NCBI RefSeq assembly: GCF_905171765.1
Contig: NC_053390.1
Coordinates: 139,037,468 to 139,101,467, forward strand
DNA length: 64,000 nucleotides
Direction: 5' to 3'
Origin: Bufo bufo
Lineage: Eukaryota; Chordata; Amphibia; Anura; Bufonidae
In this document: one piece after another, positions 42,488 to 53,449 of the stretch
How positions within the stretch are numbered: the stretch's first letter is position 1
Layout: every line of letters begins with the position of its first letter
Made by a program: the position numbers and the translations under genes
Notes under the pieces: generated by a model
The model's database searches: none
What the model was told of the DNA's origin: nothing
The model's input: the letters and a program-made list of their open reading frames with translations, nothing else

Positions 42488-43309
42488 GTGTTATGCGATG
42501 CTTATGTGATTCTTGTACCCCACAGATGCGTCGAGGATTCTTTAAATAGGATAAAAGAGCTTGATAGGCAGACTTTTTTTTTTTTAACTGAAAATCACAC
42601 AATCTGTAATACGATCCAACAATCAGAACATGTACATATTGTTCTTCCTTTTAACGCACAATATAAAAAGATTGAAAGAATTATTAATAAATACTCGCAC
42701 TTCATTCAAAAAGACAAAGTGGTAGGGAGGTTATTGCCAACTAGCCCCACTATAGTGTACTCTAGAGCCACCAATGTAGGATTAAAAATTGCTCCAACCG
42801 TCAAGTCAAATAAAAATCATCGGATCATTCCATGAACAATTGGCTTAATTGAATTTATTTTTTTTAGATGTAATAGCTGTCATAACTGCAAAATTACAGA
42901 TTTTTCTAAGAAAACAACGCATATATCCTCTACTTCTAATTCTTTCACACATGAGATACGTGATTTTCTGACATATAACAGTAAAAATGTCATCAACATA
43001 CTTCAGTGCCCGTGCAATAAACAGTACATTGGTCGTACTAAGAGAACCTTGAAAAAAAGAATCTCTGAACATTTTACAAAGATAAGGAGTGGATCATATA
43101 ATCATACAGTCTCAAGACATCTTAAATTACACCACAATCAAAACCCAAAATATCTCTTCTTTGTCGCCATTGAACGGGTGAAACCCCATTGAAGAGGGGG
43201 TGATGTTATTAAACAAATGTCTCGTCTTGAATCCAGATTTATTTTTTATTTTAACTCAATATCCACTATGGGCCTAAATGCCGAATTTGAGCTCTTTGGC
43301 TTCCTTTAG
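42488..43309 (+). pseudogene. Penelope-like element: linker and GIY-YIG endonuclease
   Basis: A single frame of about 274 codons with two in-frame TGA codons (42833-42835, 43190-43192), both where Trp is plausible. The first part (FNAQYKKIERIINKYSHFI, then IAPTVKSNKNH) matches the region after RT in Penelope-like proteins. A Cys-rich linker follows (CNSCHNCKITDF), then the GIY-YIG nuclease: INILQCPCNKQYIGRTKRTL, SRHLKLHHNQNP, RGGDVIKQMSRLESRF and the terminal GLNAEFELFGFL. The RT is absent, cut away by the left inverted copy. The nuclease nicks target DNA for reverse transcription. Two stops make this copy inactive. Confidence 0.9.
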
Positions 43310-44076
43310 GGTGGGCCTCCTTTAGGGTGGGCCTCCTTTAGGGTGGGCGCCCTCCATCCGACGTTGGTCCAGAGGTGGTTTGTTCTACCCACTCTGGTCC
43401 TCCCTTGGTGGAGGGCCCCCACCCATTCTGTATCAGTCATTAACCCAATGAAGCCTGAATCAATGCTTTATTTTTACTTTCATTTATATCTCTATACAAA
43501 TTTTTATATATATTCCACACCTTTTACACCCATACATTTGCGATTGCTCTGGAATATATAAATATATTTTTAATTAACATTCCGTCATAATTGTACATAA
43601 GATAACATATGACTACTGCACCAATAAAGAAACGCCAATTATAGTTTCTAATCATTGAGAATACTATATAAAATATACAGGTATATTGATTGCTCTCCAA
43701 ATAAGTTGAAGATTATATCCAAGGTGTTGTTAGCCAAAGTAAATGCTATGCATTGATTTTTCTGACAATATAACACATGGAATCCACCTAACTTATCTGT
43801 CCATCGCATCTGTGGGGTACAAAAATCGCATCAGTATCGTATAACCCACTTGGTGGCGATAAACCACAAAAGTTTGCAGATTATGTCGGAGTAGAATCTA
43901 TAACAGATTATTTGTTACAACAGATATGTAACTACACATGATTATACATGTCGTCTTTCATTTTTACCTTACATTCAATTTGAATCCATGTCTGATCTTA
44001 TATTTAACCTGAATCCATCCCAGAACGTAGAATCCACCAACGCACGATATAAAGGAGGGTCAGATCATTTTTGCGG

Positions 44077-44126
44077 GTTACCACTGAGGAAGGGGCCAGG
44101 AATAGACCCGAAACGCGTCTGGTTAC
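44077..44126 (+). ncRNA. Hammerhead-ribozyme-like motif (type I layout)
   Basis: Stem I strands GTTACCA (44077-44083) and TGGTTAC (44120-44126) pair at 6 of 7 positions. Core CTGAGGA (44084-44090) fits the conserved CUGANGA. GGG...CCC can form stem II, GAAA follows (44110-44113), then C-GC-G as a two-pair stem III, then GTC (44117-44119) as the cleavage triplet directly before stem I. One extra A between core and stem II departs from the consensus. Penelope-like elements are known to carry minimal hammerheads of this kind. Confidence 0.7.
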
Positions 44127-44639
44127 AGGAGACCCACACATCAGCTGATGGACCTATACCCTCTATTCTACTTCGCTTTTAAACATTCATCTATGCAGGG
44201 TCTATTACAATAGAGACCAGCCTTACTTCCCATTTCACACACATGGGACGCCGTGACTCGAATCGCCTGCCGTAAAGAGAATTGGAGACGTCACACAAAC
44301 AACCGCAGCAGCTGGAGATTTCTCACAAAGAGACAGTGGTCCATTGAAGGAACATACCGCAGATACTAGTGTTAAGCACGAATATTCGAATATCGAATTT
44401 TTTTAGCGAATATCGGCACTTCGCTAATTCGCGAATATTTCGAATATAGTGCTATAAATTCGATATTTCGAATATTCATTTTTTTTTTTATTGTTATATT
44501 TTTTTCTTTCCCACTTCCCAAAAGTAGTTCTTACCTGTCCTGAGGATTCCTGGCTTCCTGGCTGCTCCAGTCAGTGCCCGTTGCCGCTTCTGACGACTTC
44601 AGTGCTCATGGAGCGTCCCCATCACCATGGGAACGTCTC

Positions 44640-45960
44640 CATACTAGAATGTACTGTCGGATTTGAGAATTACGTTGAAATCGCAATTCGATTAATTCAA
44701 GTTATAATAATCGAATTGCGATTTCAACTTAGCACTGCTATATTCCATATTAGGCTAGAATTAACGAATATGGAATATAGCAGTGCTTAGTTGAAATCGC
44801 AATTCGATTATTATAACTTGAATTAATCGCATTGCTATTTCAACTTGGACCTGGTTTACTATGGTTGGCTTGGTAGAATTAGCGAATATGACGAATGTAT
44901 TCGTCATATTCCTCAAAACGAAGATAACGAAGTATTCTCCATCTTCGTTTTAGCTCCATATTCGTCAACTTCGCTAATTCTAGCAATCAAATAGGAAAGT
45001 TGACTATAGAGACAGCTAAGTTTAATTTGCTATGCGATTATATTACTTTGATTTAAAAAAAAAAATTGAATAGTGATAAATAATTCTTGATTATTATAAT
45101 GATTCTATTTATAAAAAAAAAAAAGCAAAGTAATATAATCGCATAGCAAATTAAACACAGCTGTCTCTATTGTCAACCTTCCTATTTGATTGCTAGAATT
45201 AGCGAAGTTGACGAATAGGTAGCTAAAACGAAGATGGAAAATACTTTGTTATCTTCGTTTTGAGGAATATGACGAATACATTCGTCATATTCGCTAATTC
45301 TACCAAGCCAACCATAGTAAACCAGGTCCAAGTTGAAATAGCAATGCGATTAATTCAAGTTATAATAATCGAATTGCGATTTCAACTAAGCACTGCTATA
45401 TTCCATATTCGTTAATTCTAGCCTAATATGCAATATAGCAGTGCTAAGTTGAAATCGCAATTCGATTATTATAACTTGAATTAATCGAATTGCGATTTCA
45501 ACTTAGACCTGGTTTACTATGGTTGGCTTGGTAGAATTAGCGAATATGACGAATGTATTCGTCATAATCCTCAAAACGAAGATAACGAAGTATTCTCCAT
45601 CTTCGTTTTAGCTACCTATTCGTCAACTTCGCTAATTCTAGCAATCAAATAGGAAGGTTGACAATAGAGACAGCTGTGTTTAATTCGCTATGCGATTATA
45701 TTACTTTGCTTTTTTTTTTTTATAAATAGAATCATTATAATAATCAAGTATTTAACTATTATTATTTTTTTTTTAAAAAGCAAAGTAATATAATCGCATA
45801 GCGAATTAAACTTAGCTGTCTCTATAGTCAACTTTCCTAATTGATTGCTAGAATTAGCGAAGTTGACGAATAGGTAGCTAAAACGAAGATGGAGAATATT
45901 TAGTTATCTTCGTTTTGAGGAATATGACGAATACATTCGTCATCTTCGCTAATTCTAGAT
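44640..45960. repeat. Alternating inverted array of a ~330 bp block
   Basis: A block running from GCGATTTCAACTTAG through GGTTTACTATGGTTGGCTTG, CTCCATCTTCGTTTTAGCT and AGGAAAGTTGAC to TCGCATAGC alternates in orientation four times. Centres lie near 45095, 45415 and 45750. Each turn is an almost perfect palindrome and should extrude readily. Confidence 0.85.
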
Positions 45961-46559
45961 ATCAAACCAATAGGAAAGTAGCCTTAAGTTAAAATCGCAA
46001 TACGCGATTATTTAACCACTTAAGGACCACAGGTTTATACCCCCCTAAAGACCAGGCCCTTTTTTACAAATCGGCACTCCACAACTTTAGCGGTTTATTG
46101 CTCGGTCATGCAACTTACCACCCAAATGAATTTTACGTCCTTTTCTTCTCACTAATAGAGCTTTCATTTGGTGGTATTTCATTGCTGCTGACATTTTTTG
46201 TTATTAATCTAAATTTAACGATTTTTTTGCAAAAAAATGCAATTTTTCACTTTCAGTTGTAAAATTTTGCAAAAAAAACGACATCCATATATAAATTTTG
46301 CTCTAAATTTATTGTTCTACATGTCTTTGATAAAAAAAAAATGTTTGGGTAAAAAAAAAAGGTTTGGGTAAAAGTTATAGCGTTTACAAACTATGGTACA
46401 AAAATGTGAATTTCCGCTTTTTGAAGCAGCTCTGACTTTCTGAGCACCTGTCATGTTTCCTGAGGTTCTACAATAGCCAGACAGTACAAACACCCCACAA
46501 ATGACCCCATTTCGGAAAGTAGACACCCTAAGGTATTCGCTGATGGGCATAGTGAGTTC

Positions 46560-48860
46560 CTAGAACTTTTTATTTTTTGTCACAAGTTAGCGGAAAATGA
46601 TGATTTTTATTTTATTTTATTTTTTTCTTACAAAGTCTCATATTCCACTAACTTGTGACAAAAAATAAAAACTTCCATGAACTCACTATGCCCATCAGCG
46701 AATACCTTGGGGTGTCTTCTTTCCAAAATGGGGTCACTTGTGGGGTAGTTATACTGCCCTGGCATTCTAGGGGCCCAAATGTGTGGTAAGGAGTTTGAAA
46801 TCAAATTCTGTAATAAATGGCCGGTGAAATCCGAAAGGTGCTCTTTGGAATTTGAGCCCCTTTGCCCACCTAGGCTGCAAAAAAGTGTCACACATGTGGT
46901 ATCTCCGTATTCAGAAGAAGTTGGGGAATGTGTTTTGGGGTGTCATTTTACATATACCCATGCTGGGTGAGATAAATATCTTGGTCAAATGCCAACTTTG
47001 TATAAAAAAATGGGAAAAGTTGTCTTTTGCCAAGATATTTGTAAGGGAAAAAAATAAAAATAAAAAAATCATCATTTTCCGCTAACTTGTGACAAAAAAT
47101 ATAAAAGTCTAGGAACTCGCCATGCCCCTCACGGAATACCTTGGGGTGTCTTCTTTCCAAAATGGGGTCACTTGTGGGGTAGTTATACTGCCCTGGCATT
47201 CTAGGGGCCCAAATGTGTGGTAAGGAGTTTGAAATCAAATTCTGTAAAAAATGACCAGTGAAATCCGAAAGGTGCTCTTTGGAATATGGGCCCCTTTGCC
47301 CACCTAGGCTGCAAAAAAGCGTCACACATGTGGTATCTCTGTATTCAGGAGAAGTTGGGGAATGTGTTTTGGGGTGTCATTTTACATATACCCATGCTGG
47401 GTGAGATAAATATCTTGGTCAAATGCCAACTTTGTATAAGAAAATTGGAAAAGTTGTCTTTTGCCAAGATATTTCTCTCACCCAGCATGGGTATATGTAA
47501 AATGACACCCCAAAACACATTCCCCAACTTCTCCTGAATACGGAGATACCACATGTGTGACACTTTTTTGCAGCCTAGGTGGGCAAAGGGGCCCATATTC
47601 CAAAGAGCACCTTTCGGATTTCACTGGTCATTTTTTACAGAATTTGATTTCAAACTCCTTACCACACATTTGGGCCCCTAGAATGCCAGGGCAGTATAAC
47701 TACCCCACAAGTGACCCCATTTTGGAAAGAAAACACCCCAAGGTATTCGCTGATGGGCATAGTGAGTTCATGGAAGTTTTTATTTTTTGTCACAAGTTAG
47801 TGGAATATGAGACTTTGTAAGGGAAAAAAATAAAAATAAAAAAATCATCATTTTCCGCTAACTTGTGACAAAAAATATAAAAGTCTAGGAACTCGCCATG
47901 CCCCTCACGGAATACCTTGGGGTGTCTTCTTTCCAAAATGGGGTCACTTGTGGGGTAGTTATACTGCCCTGGCATTTTCCAGGGGCCCTAATGTGTGGTA
48001 AGTAGGTAAATGACCTGTGAAATCCTAAAGGTGCTCTTTGGAATGTGGGCCCCTTTGCCCACCTAGGCTGCAAAAAAGTGTCACACATGTGGTATCGCCG
48101 TATTCAGGAGAAGTTGGGCAATGTGTTTTGGGGTGTCTTTTTACATATACTCATGCTGGGTGAGAGAAATATCTCGGCAAAAGACAACTTTTCCCATTTT
48201 TTTATACAAAGTTGGCATTTGACCAAGATATTTATCTCACCCAGCATGGGTATATGTAAAATGACACCCCAAAACACATTGCCCAACTTCTCCTGAGTAC
48301 GGCAATACCAGATGTGTGACACTTTTTTGCAGCCTAGATGCGCAAAGGGGCCCACATTCCTTTTATGAGGGCATTTTTAGACATTTGGATCCCAGACTTC
48401 TTCTCACGCTTTAGGGCCCCTAAAATGCCAGGGCAGTATAAATACCCCACATGTCACCCCATTTTGGAAAGAAGACACCCCAAGGTATTCAATGAGGGGC
48501 ATGGCGAGTTCATAGAAAAATTTTTTTTTGGCACAAGTTAGCGGAAAATAATTTTTTATTTATTTTTTTCTCACAAAGTCTCCCTTTCCGCTAACTTGGG
48601 ACAAAAATTTCAATCTTTCATGGACTCAATATGCCCCTCACGGAATACCTGGGGGTGTCTTCTTTCCGAAATGGGGTCACATGTGGGGTATTTATACTGC
48701 CCTGGCATTCTAGGGGCACTAAAGCGTGAGAAGAAGTCTGGAATTTAAATGTCTAAAAATTTTTACGCATTTGGATTCCGTGAGGGGTATGGTGACTTCA
48801 TGTGAGATTTTATTTTTTGACACAAGTTAGTGTCTTGGGCCAAAAAAATGTCTGAATGGA
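46560..48860. repeat. Alternating inverted array of a ~420-520 bp block
   Basis: The block containing CACAAGTTAGCGGAAAATGA, TGGGGTCACTTGTGGGGTAG, GGTGCTCTTTGGAAT, CACACATGTGGTATC and CCCATGCTGGGTGAG occurs direct at 46640 and 47080. It is inverted from about 47480, direct again from 47820, inverted from 48190, and direct again near 48580. Open frames within it (TLFCSLGGQRG, GPFAHLGCKK) recur with the repeat and are not genes. Confidence 0.88.
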
Positions 48861-48869
48861 GCCTTACAG

Positions 48870-50815
48870 GGGGGTGATCAATGACAGGGGGGTGATCAAT
48901 GACAGGGGGGGTGATCAATGACAGGGGGGTGATCAATGACAGGGGGGTGATCAGGGAGTCTATATGGGGTGATCACCCCCCTGTCATTGATCACCCCCCT
49001 ATAAGGCTCCATTCAGATGTCCGTATGTGTTTTGCGGATCCGATCCATGTATCCGTGGATCCGTAAAAATCATATGGACATCTGAATGCAGCCTGACAGG
49101 GGGGGTGATCAATGACAGGGGGGTGATCAGGGAGTCTATATGGGGTGATCACCCCCCCTGGAAGGCTCCAGGGAGACGCCTGTATGTGTTTTGCGGATCC
49201 GATCCATCTATCAGTGGATCCGTAAAAATCATGCGGACGTCTGAATGGAGCTTTACAGGGGGGTGATCAATGACAGGGGGGTAATCAATGACAGGGGGGT
49301 GATCAGGGAGTCTATATGGGGTGATCACCACAGTCATTGATCATGCCCCTGTAAGGCTCCATTCAGACGTCCGTATGCGTTTTGCGGATCTGATCCATCT
49401 ATCAGTGGATCCGTAAAAATCATGCGGACGTCTGAATGGAGCTTTACAGGGGGTTATCAATGACAGGGGGGTAATCAATGACAGGGGGGTGATCAGGGAG
49501 TCTATATGGGGTGATCACCACAGTCATTGATCATGCCCCTGTAAGGCTCCATTCAGACGTCCGTATGCGTTTTGCGGATCCGATCCATCTATCAGTGGAT
49601 CCGTAAAAATCATGTGGACGTCTGAATGGAGCTTTACAGGGGGTTATCAATGACAGGGGGGTAATCAATGACAGGGGGGTGATCAGGGAGTCTATATGGG
49701 ATGATCACCACAGTCATTGATCACGCCCCTGTAAGGCTCCATTCAGACGTCCGTATGCGTTTTGCGGATCCGATCCATCTATCAGTGGATCCGTAAAAAT
49801 CATGCGGACGTCTGAATGGAGCTTTACAGGGGTGTGATCAATGACAGGGGGGTGATCAATGACAGGGGGGGTGATCAATGACAGGGGGGTGATCAGGGAG
49901 TCTATATGGGGTGATCACCCCCCTGTCATTGATCACCCCCCTATAAGGCTCCATTCAGATGTCCGTATGTGTTTTGCGGATCCGATCCATGTATCCGTAA
50001 AAATCATACGGACATCTGAATGCAGCCTGACAAGGGGGGTGATCAATGACAGGGGGGTGATCAGGGAGTCTATATGGGGTGATCACCCCCCCTGGAAGGC
50101 TCCAGGGAGACGCCTGTATGTGTTTTGCGGATCCGATCCATCTATCAGTGGATCCGTAAAAATCATGCGGACGTCTGAATGGAGCTTTACAGGGGGGTGA
50201 TCAATGACAGGGGGGTAATCAATGACAGGGGGGTGATCAGGGAGTCTATATGGGGTGATCACCACAGTCATTGATCATGCCCCTGTAAGGCTCCATTCAG
50301 ACTTCCGTATGCGTTTTGCGGATCCGATCCATCTATCAATGGATCCGTAAAAATCATGCGGACGTCTGAATGGAGCTTTACAGGGGGTTATCAATGACAG
50401 GGGGGTAATCAGGGAGTCTATATGGGGTGATCACTACAGTCATTGATCACTCCCATGTAAGGCTCCATTCAGACGTCCGTATGCGTTTTGCGGATCCGAT
50501 CCATCTATCAGTGGATCCGTAAAAATCATGCGGACGTCTGAATGGAGCTTTACAGGGGGGTGATCAAAGACAGGGGGGTAATCAATGACAGGGGGGTGAT
50601 CAGGGAGTCTATATGGGGTGATCACCACAGTCATTGATCACGCCCCTGTAAGGCTCTATTCAGACGTCCGTATGCGTTTTGCGGATCCGATCCATCTATC
50701 AGTGGATCCGTAAAAATCATGCGGACATCTGAATGGAGCTTTACAGGGGTGTGATCAATGACAGGGGGGTAATCAATGACAGGGGGGTGATCAGGGAGTC
50801 TATATGGGGTGATCA
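48870..50815. repeat. Satellite of ten ~190 bp units built on a MITE-like hairpin
   Basis: TTTGCGGATC-type anchor at 49031, 49190, 49381, 49571, 49761, 49973, 50124, 50315, 50487 and 50678; spacing 159, 191, 190, 190, 212, 151, 191, 172, 191. Each unit carries GGCTCCATTCAGACGTCCG and, inverted, CGGACGTCTGAATGGAGC, plus short direct repeats of TGATCAATGACAGGGGGG. The 49031-49340 arrangement (with GCTCCAGGGAGACGCCTG) repeats at 49973-50275, a higher-order copy 942 bp away. Confidence 0.92.
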
Positions 50816-52183
50816 GGGGCTAATAAGGGGTTAATAAGTGACGGGGGGAGTGTAGTGTAGTGTAGTGGTGCTTGATGCTACTTTACTGAGCTGCCTGTGT
50901 CCTCTGGTGGTCGATCCAAACAAAGGGGACCACCAGAGGACCAGGTAGCAGGTATATTAGACGCTGTTATCAAAACAGCGTCTAATATACCTGTTAGGGG
51001 TTAAAAAAATCACATCTCCAGCCTGCCAGTGAACGATCGCCGCTGGCAGGCTGGAGATCAACTCTCTTACCTTCCGTTCCTGTGAGCGCGCGCGCCTGTG
51101 TGCACGCGTTCACAGGAAATCTCGGCTCACGCGAGATGACGCCAATCGGCATTAGCGTAGCCTGAGGGAGCCGCCGCGATGACGCCTTTCGGCGTTACAG
51201 TTGCGGCAACTGGTTAAATCGCATATTAATCGCGATAACTAGAATAATGATGAATATTCGATTTTGACGAATATGAAACGAATATTCGATTGAATATTCA
51301 CAAATTTCGTCGAAATCAAATATGGCACCTGCCGCTCATCACTAGCAGATACAAGCATCCATGACCATCACGCTGAAGCAGCTGACAACTCTAAAACAGG
51401 TACCTCTGTATCCAACACTGTAGCCACGTTGGACGCCACTGTGAGCGCAGGTTGAATACAGCATCATTTTTAATTAACCTAATAATAAGGTTACATAACC
51501 TACGTGCGTACCTAAGAGTTGAACTATATCATCATTGATCAGCAGACAAATATATAACATCTCCGAGCTATATACATTTATATAAAACTACCTTCCATTT
51601 ACAGGAGTGAATATAATTAGGATCCACAGATGTGACATTTTAGAAGTCATCATATACGTCACTTTTTTTTTCACTTTCTAGATCGGACAGTATATGAATA
51701 TCATCGGTGTATGACACAATTGCTCTACAAATATTTTATCGGTGATTCTACACATACTCACCTTTATTAACCTTTTTATGGTGTAACTATATGCATTTAC
51801 TCCAGTATTCTCATGTGATTTATTTCTAGGTCTAACTTCAACCAATCTCACTGTATTTATATGTATTGTGAATTTTATGCACACATGTGCCTTTTTTATT
51901 AATAAACTACCCAGGTGTTTTATAGCTATTTTGTCTTCTATGGCCCAGGTGGCGAGTGCTCACCCTTAACTAAATACTATTTTATACTCTTGTCTGACTG
52001 GGTGAGTCATCAGGCTTTGCAGCACCCATTCCATAGTTACTGACAGGGTGAGCCACCATATTTCTCAAACAGTTTGTGTTATATGACTTTCCTGAATCGC
52101 CCGACATGCTGAGCGCTTCAATTTAGATTTTTTTCCTAAATTGGCACTCCGTCCGAAAAAGTTTGCAGACCCCTGCCCTAGGA

Positions 52184-52967
52184 GGAGTGGACAATGGGAG
52201 TGGCAATGGCTCTGGCTGCAATAATGAGAGATAATACTCACACAGAAGGCACCCACCCTGATGTTGTGGATCCTGCCTGATGGTACTTTGGGTGCCCTTG
52301 GTGTTGTGGGTTTAGTGTGGGTGTAAGGTAGGAGTTGTAGGTGCAGTGGCCGGAGTAGGATGCTAGAGTCAGTAACCAGGCAAATTGTAGAACATCCATT
52401 TCTCTCTTTACTAAAGTACAGAATGGGAGTTGTAGTACATCCAATGGTATCAAAACACAGTTTAAAATAATTCACAGTGCAAATAATCTCAGATAGCAAT
52501 GTATTTAAATAGATCAAGATGGGTAGTGTAGTACTCCTTCCTCTCTATATTCCTAAAGTCTCTCTCTGCAGAATCTAAGGTTGGGAGAATTACTCTTACA
52601 ATGGTGGCTGTAATTCCCAGCTGAGAGTCTGATCTTTAAAGAAGTCAGGTCTTTAACATTTCACACAGCAGACACCCGAGGCTAATGTCTGTGATCGGCA
52701 ATAACACCAATCGCAGATATTTAACCTCTTTGTGCTGTGGTCAATTGTAACCACAACATTTGAAGCGGCTTTCCCCAGGAGCTCTGTGCTTTTAGGGCCC
52801 TAACAGCTTCCCTGCCCTGGGTTTGGTGAAGTGGTTCATTGGTTCTAATAATGTCTGTATGTGGCAGCACTGCATTAAAATATACCTAATTACACATATA
52901 CTACTGTGTTAATTCACTACTAGTCTGACAGCATTATGTCGGTGTTATAGAATACATTCCAGAACTG
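52184..52967. other. Stretch with no recognised gene
   Basis: GGGAGTTGTAGTACATCC and GGGAGTTGTAGGTGC-like phrases recur weakly at 52330-52560, and 52650-52830 has the look of a dispersed repeat (CCAATCGCAGATATTTAACC). No termini or domains could be fixed. Confidence 0.35.
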
Positions 52968-52970
52968 TAA

Positions 52971-53449
52971 GGCCTCTTTCACACGGGCGTTCCCGATTTG
53001 CTCCGGATGCATCTCGTGTGCATTGCAGAAAACCCGCGCGAGTAGGCACACAATTGCAGTCAGTTTTGACTGCGATTGTGTTCTGATGTTCAGTTTTTTC
53101 TGCCCGAGTACAATGCGCTTTGCACGCGCGTGAAAAAAAACTGAATGTGGTAATCAGACCCGAACCCGGACTTCTTCACTGAAGTTCGTGTTTGGATTAG
53201 GTGTTTTATTCATTTTATTATTTTCCCTTATAACATGGTTATAAAGGAAAATAATATACAGAATGCTTACTAAAATGTGCCTTGAGGGGTTAAAAAATTA
53301 ACTCACCTCGCTCAGCCTGCATTGTCTTCTTTCTTCTTCTTTCAGGACCTGCAAAAGGTCCTTTGATGACATAATCGCACTCACCACGTGGTGAGCGTGG
53401 TGACGTCAACGCAGGTCTTGCTGAATGAAGATAGAAGATCCTTCTATAA
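52971..53449. mobile_element. Half of a PIF/Harbinger-like foldback element
   Basis: Left end GGCCTCTTTCACACGGGCG after TAA. The sequence follows 3807-4095 and 6250-6455 of the large foldback (TAACATGGTTATAAAGGAAA, CACCACGTGGTGAGCG, GAATGAAGATAGAAGATC). It stops at the palindrome centre, where the LTR fragment begins. Confidence 0.75.

Larger units (their letters stand above)
46016..51213 (+). mobile_element. Long TTAA-flanked element with internal satellites (5.2 kb)
   Basis: Flanked by TTAA (46012-46015, 51214-51217). Left end CCACTTAAGGACCACAGG, right end GCGGCAACTGG, so the terminal repeat is short and imperfect (CCACTT against CCAGTT). The left end resembles those at 15863 (minus) and 61138. 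The interior is an inverted array (46.5-48.6 kb), a ~190 bp satellite and a GC-rich tail with foldbacks (50930-51000, 51020-51060). No transposase. Confidence 0.7.
44367..51344. mobile_element. hAT element, TAGTG family, copy 3 (7.0 kb)
   Basis: Ends TAGTGTTAAGCACG and CGCTCATCACTA, with perfect 8 bp duplication GCAGATAC (44359-44366, 51345-51352). About 1.6 kb at the left and 0.1 kb at the right are family sequence (GAATATTCG-type, CGCAATTCGATT). The rest is a TTAA element. It is inserted in the right copy of the Penelope-like inverted repeat. Confidence 0.94.
41441..51980 (+). mobile_element. Penelope-like element with inverted flanking copies, split by a hAT
   Basis: A coding remnant (42488-43309) is flanked by long inverted copies of the same roughly 1.05 kb sequence. 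The left copy is 41441-42535; the right copy is 43803-44366 plus 51345-51980, separated by the 7 kb hAT. Shared text includes GGGTAGTTTATTAATAAA, CTGATGTGTGGGTCTCCTG and CCGAAACGCGTCTGG. Terminal copies in inverted as well as direct order are known for Penelope-like elements (their pLTRs). The RT domain is missing. No clear target duplication at the outer ends. Confidence 0.85.
40263..52175. mobile_element. hAT element hosting a second nested stack (11.9 kb span)
   Basis: Ends CAGAGGTCGCCAACC and TTTGCAGACCCCTG, with perfect 8 bp duplication CCCTAGGA (40255-40262, 52176-52183). Its own sequence is about 1.2 kb on the left and 0.2 kb on the right; the remainder is a Penelope-like element plus its insertions. 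No transposase. Confidence 0.9.

Noticed and set aside
46628..48541. Repeated open frames (TLFCSLGGQRG and GPFAHLGCKK types) on both strands
   Set aside because: They recur exactly with an alternating inverted repeat and have no recognisable domain.
48870..50815. Regular repeats with spacers, superficially CRISPR-like
   Set aside because: Units are ~190 bp and repeated in full, spacers are not unique, and the genome is vertebrate; it is a satellite.
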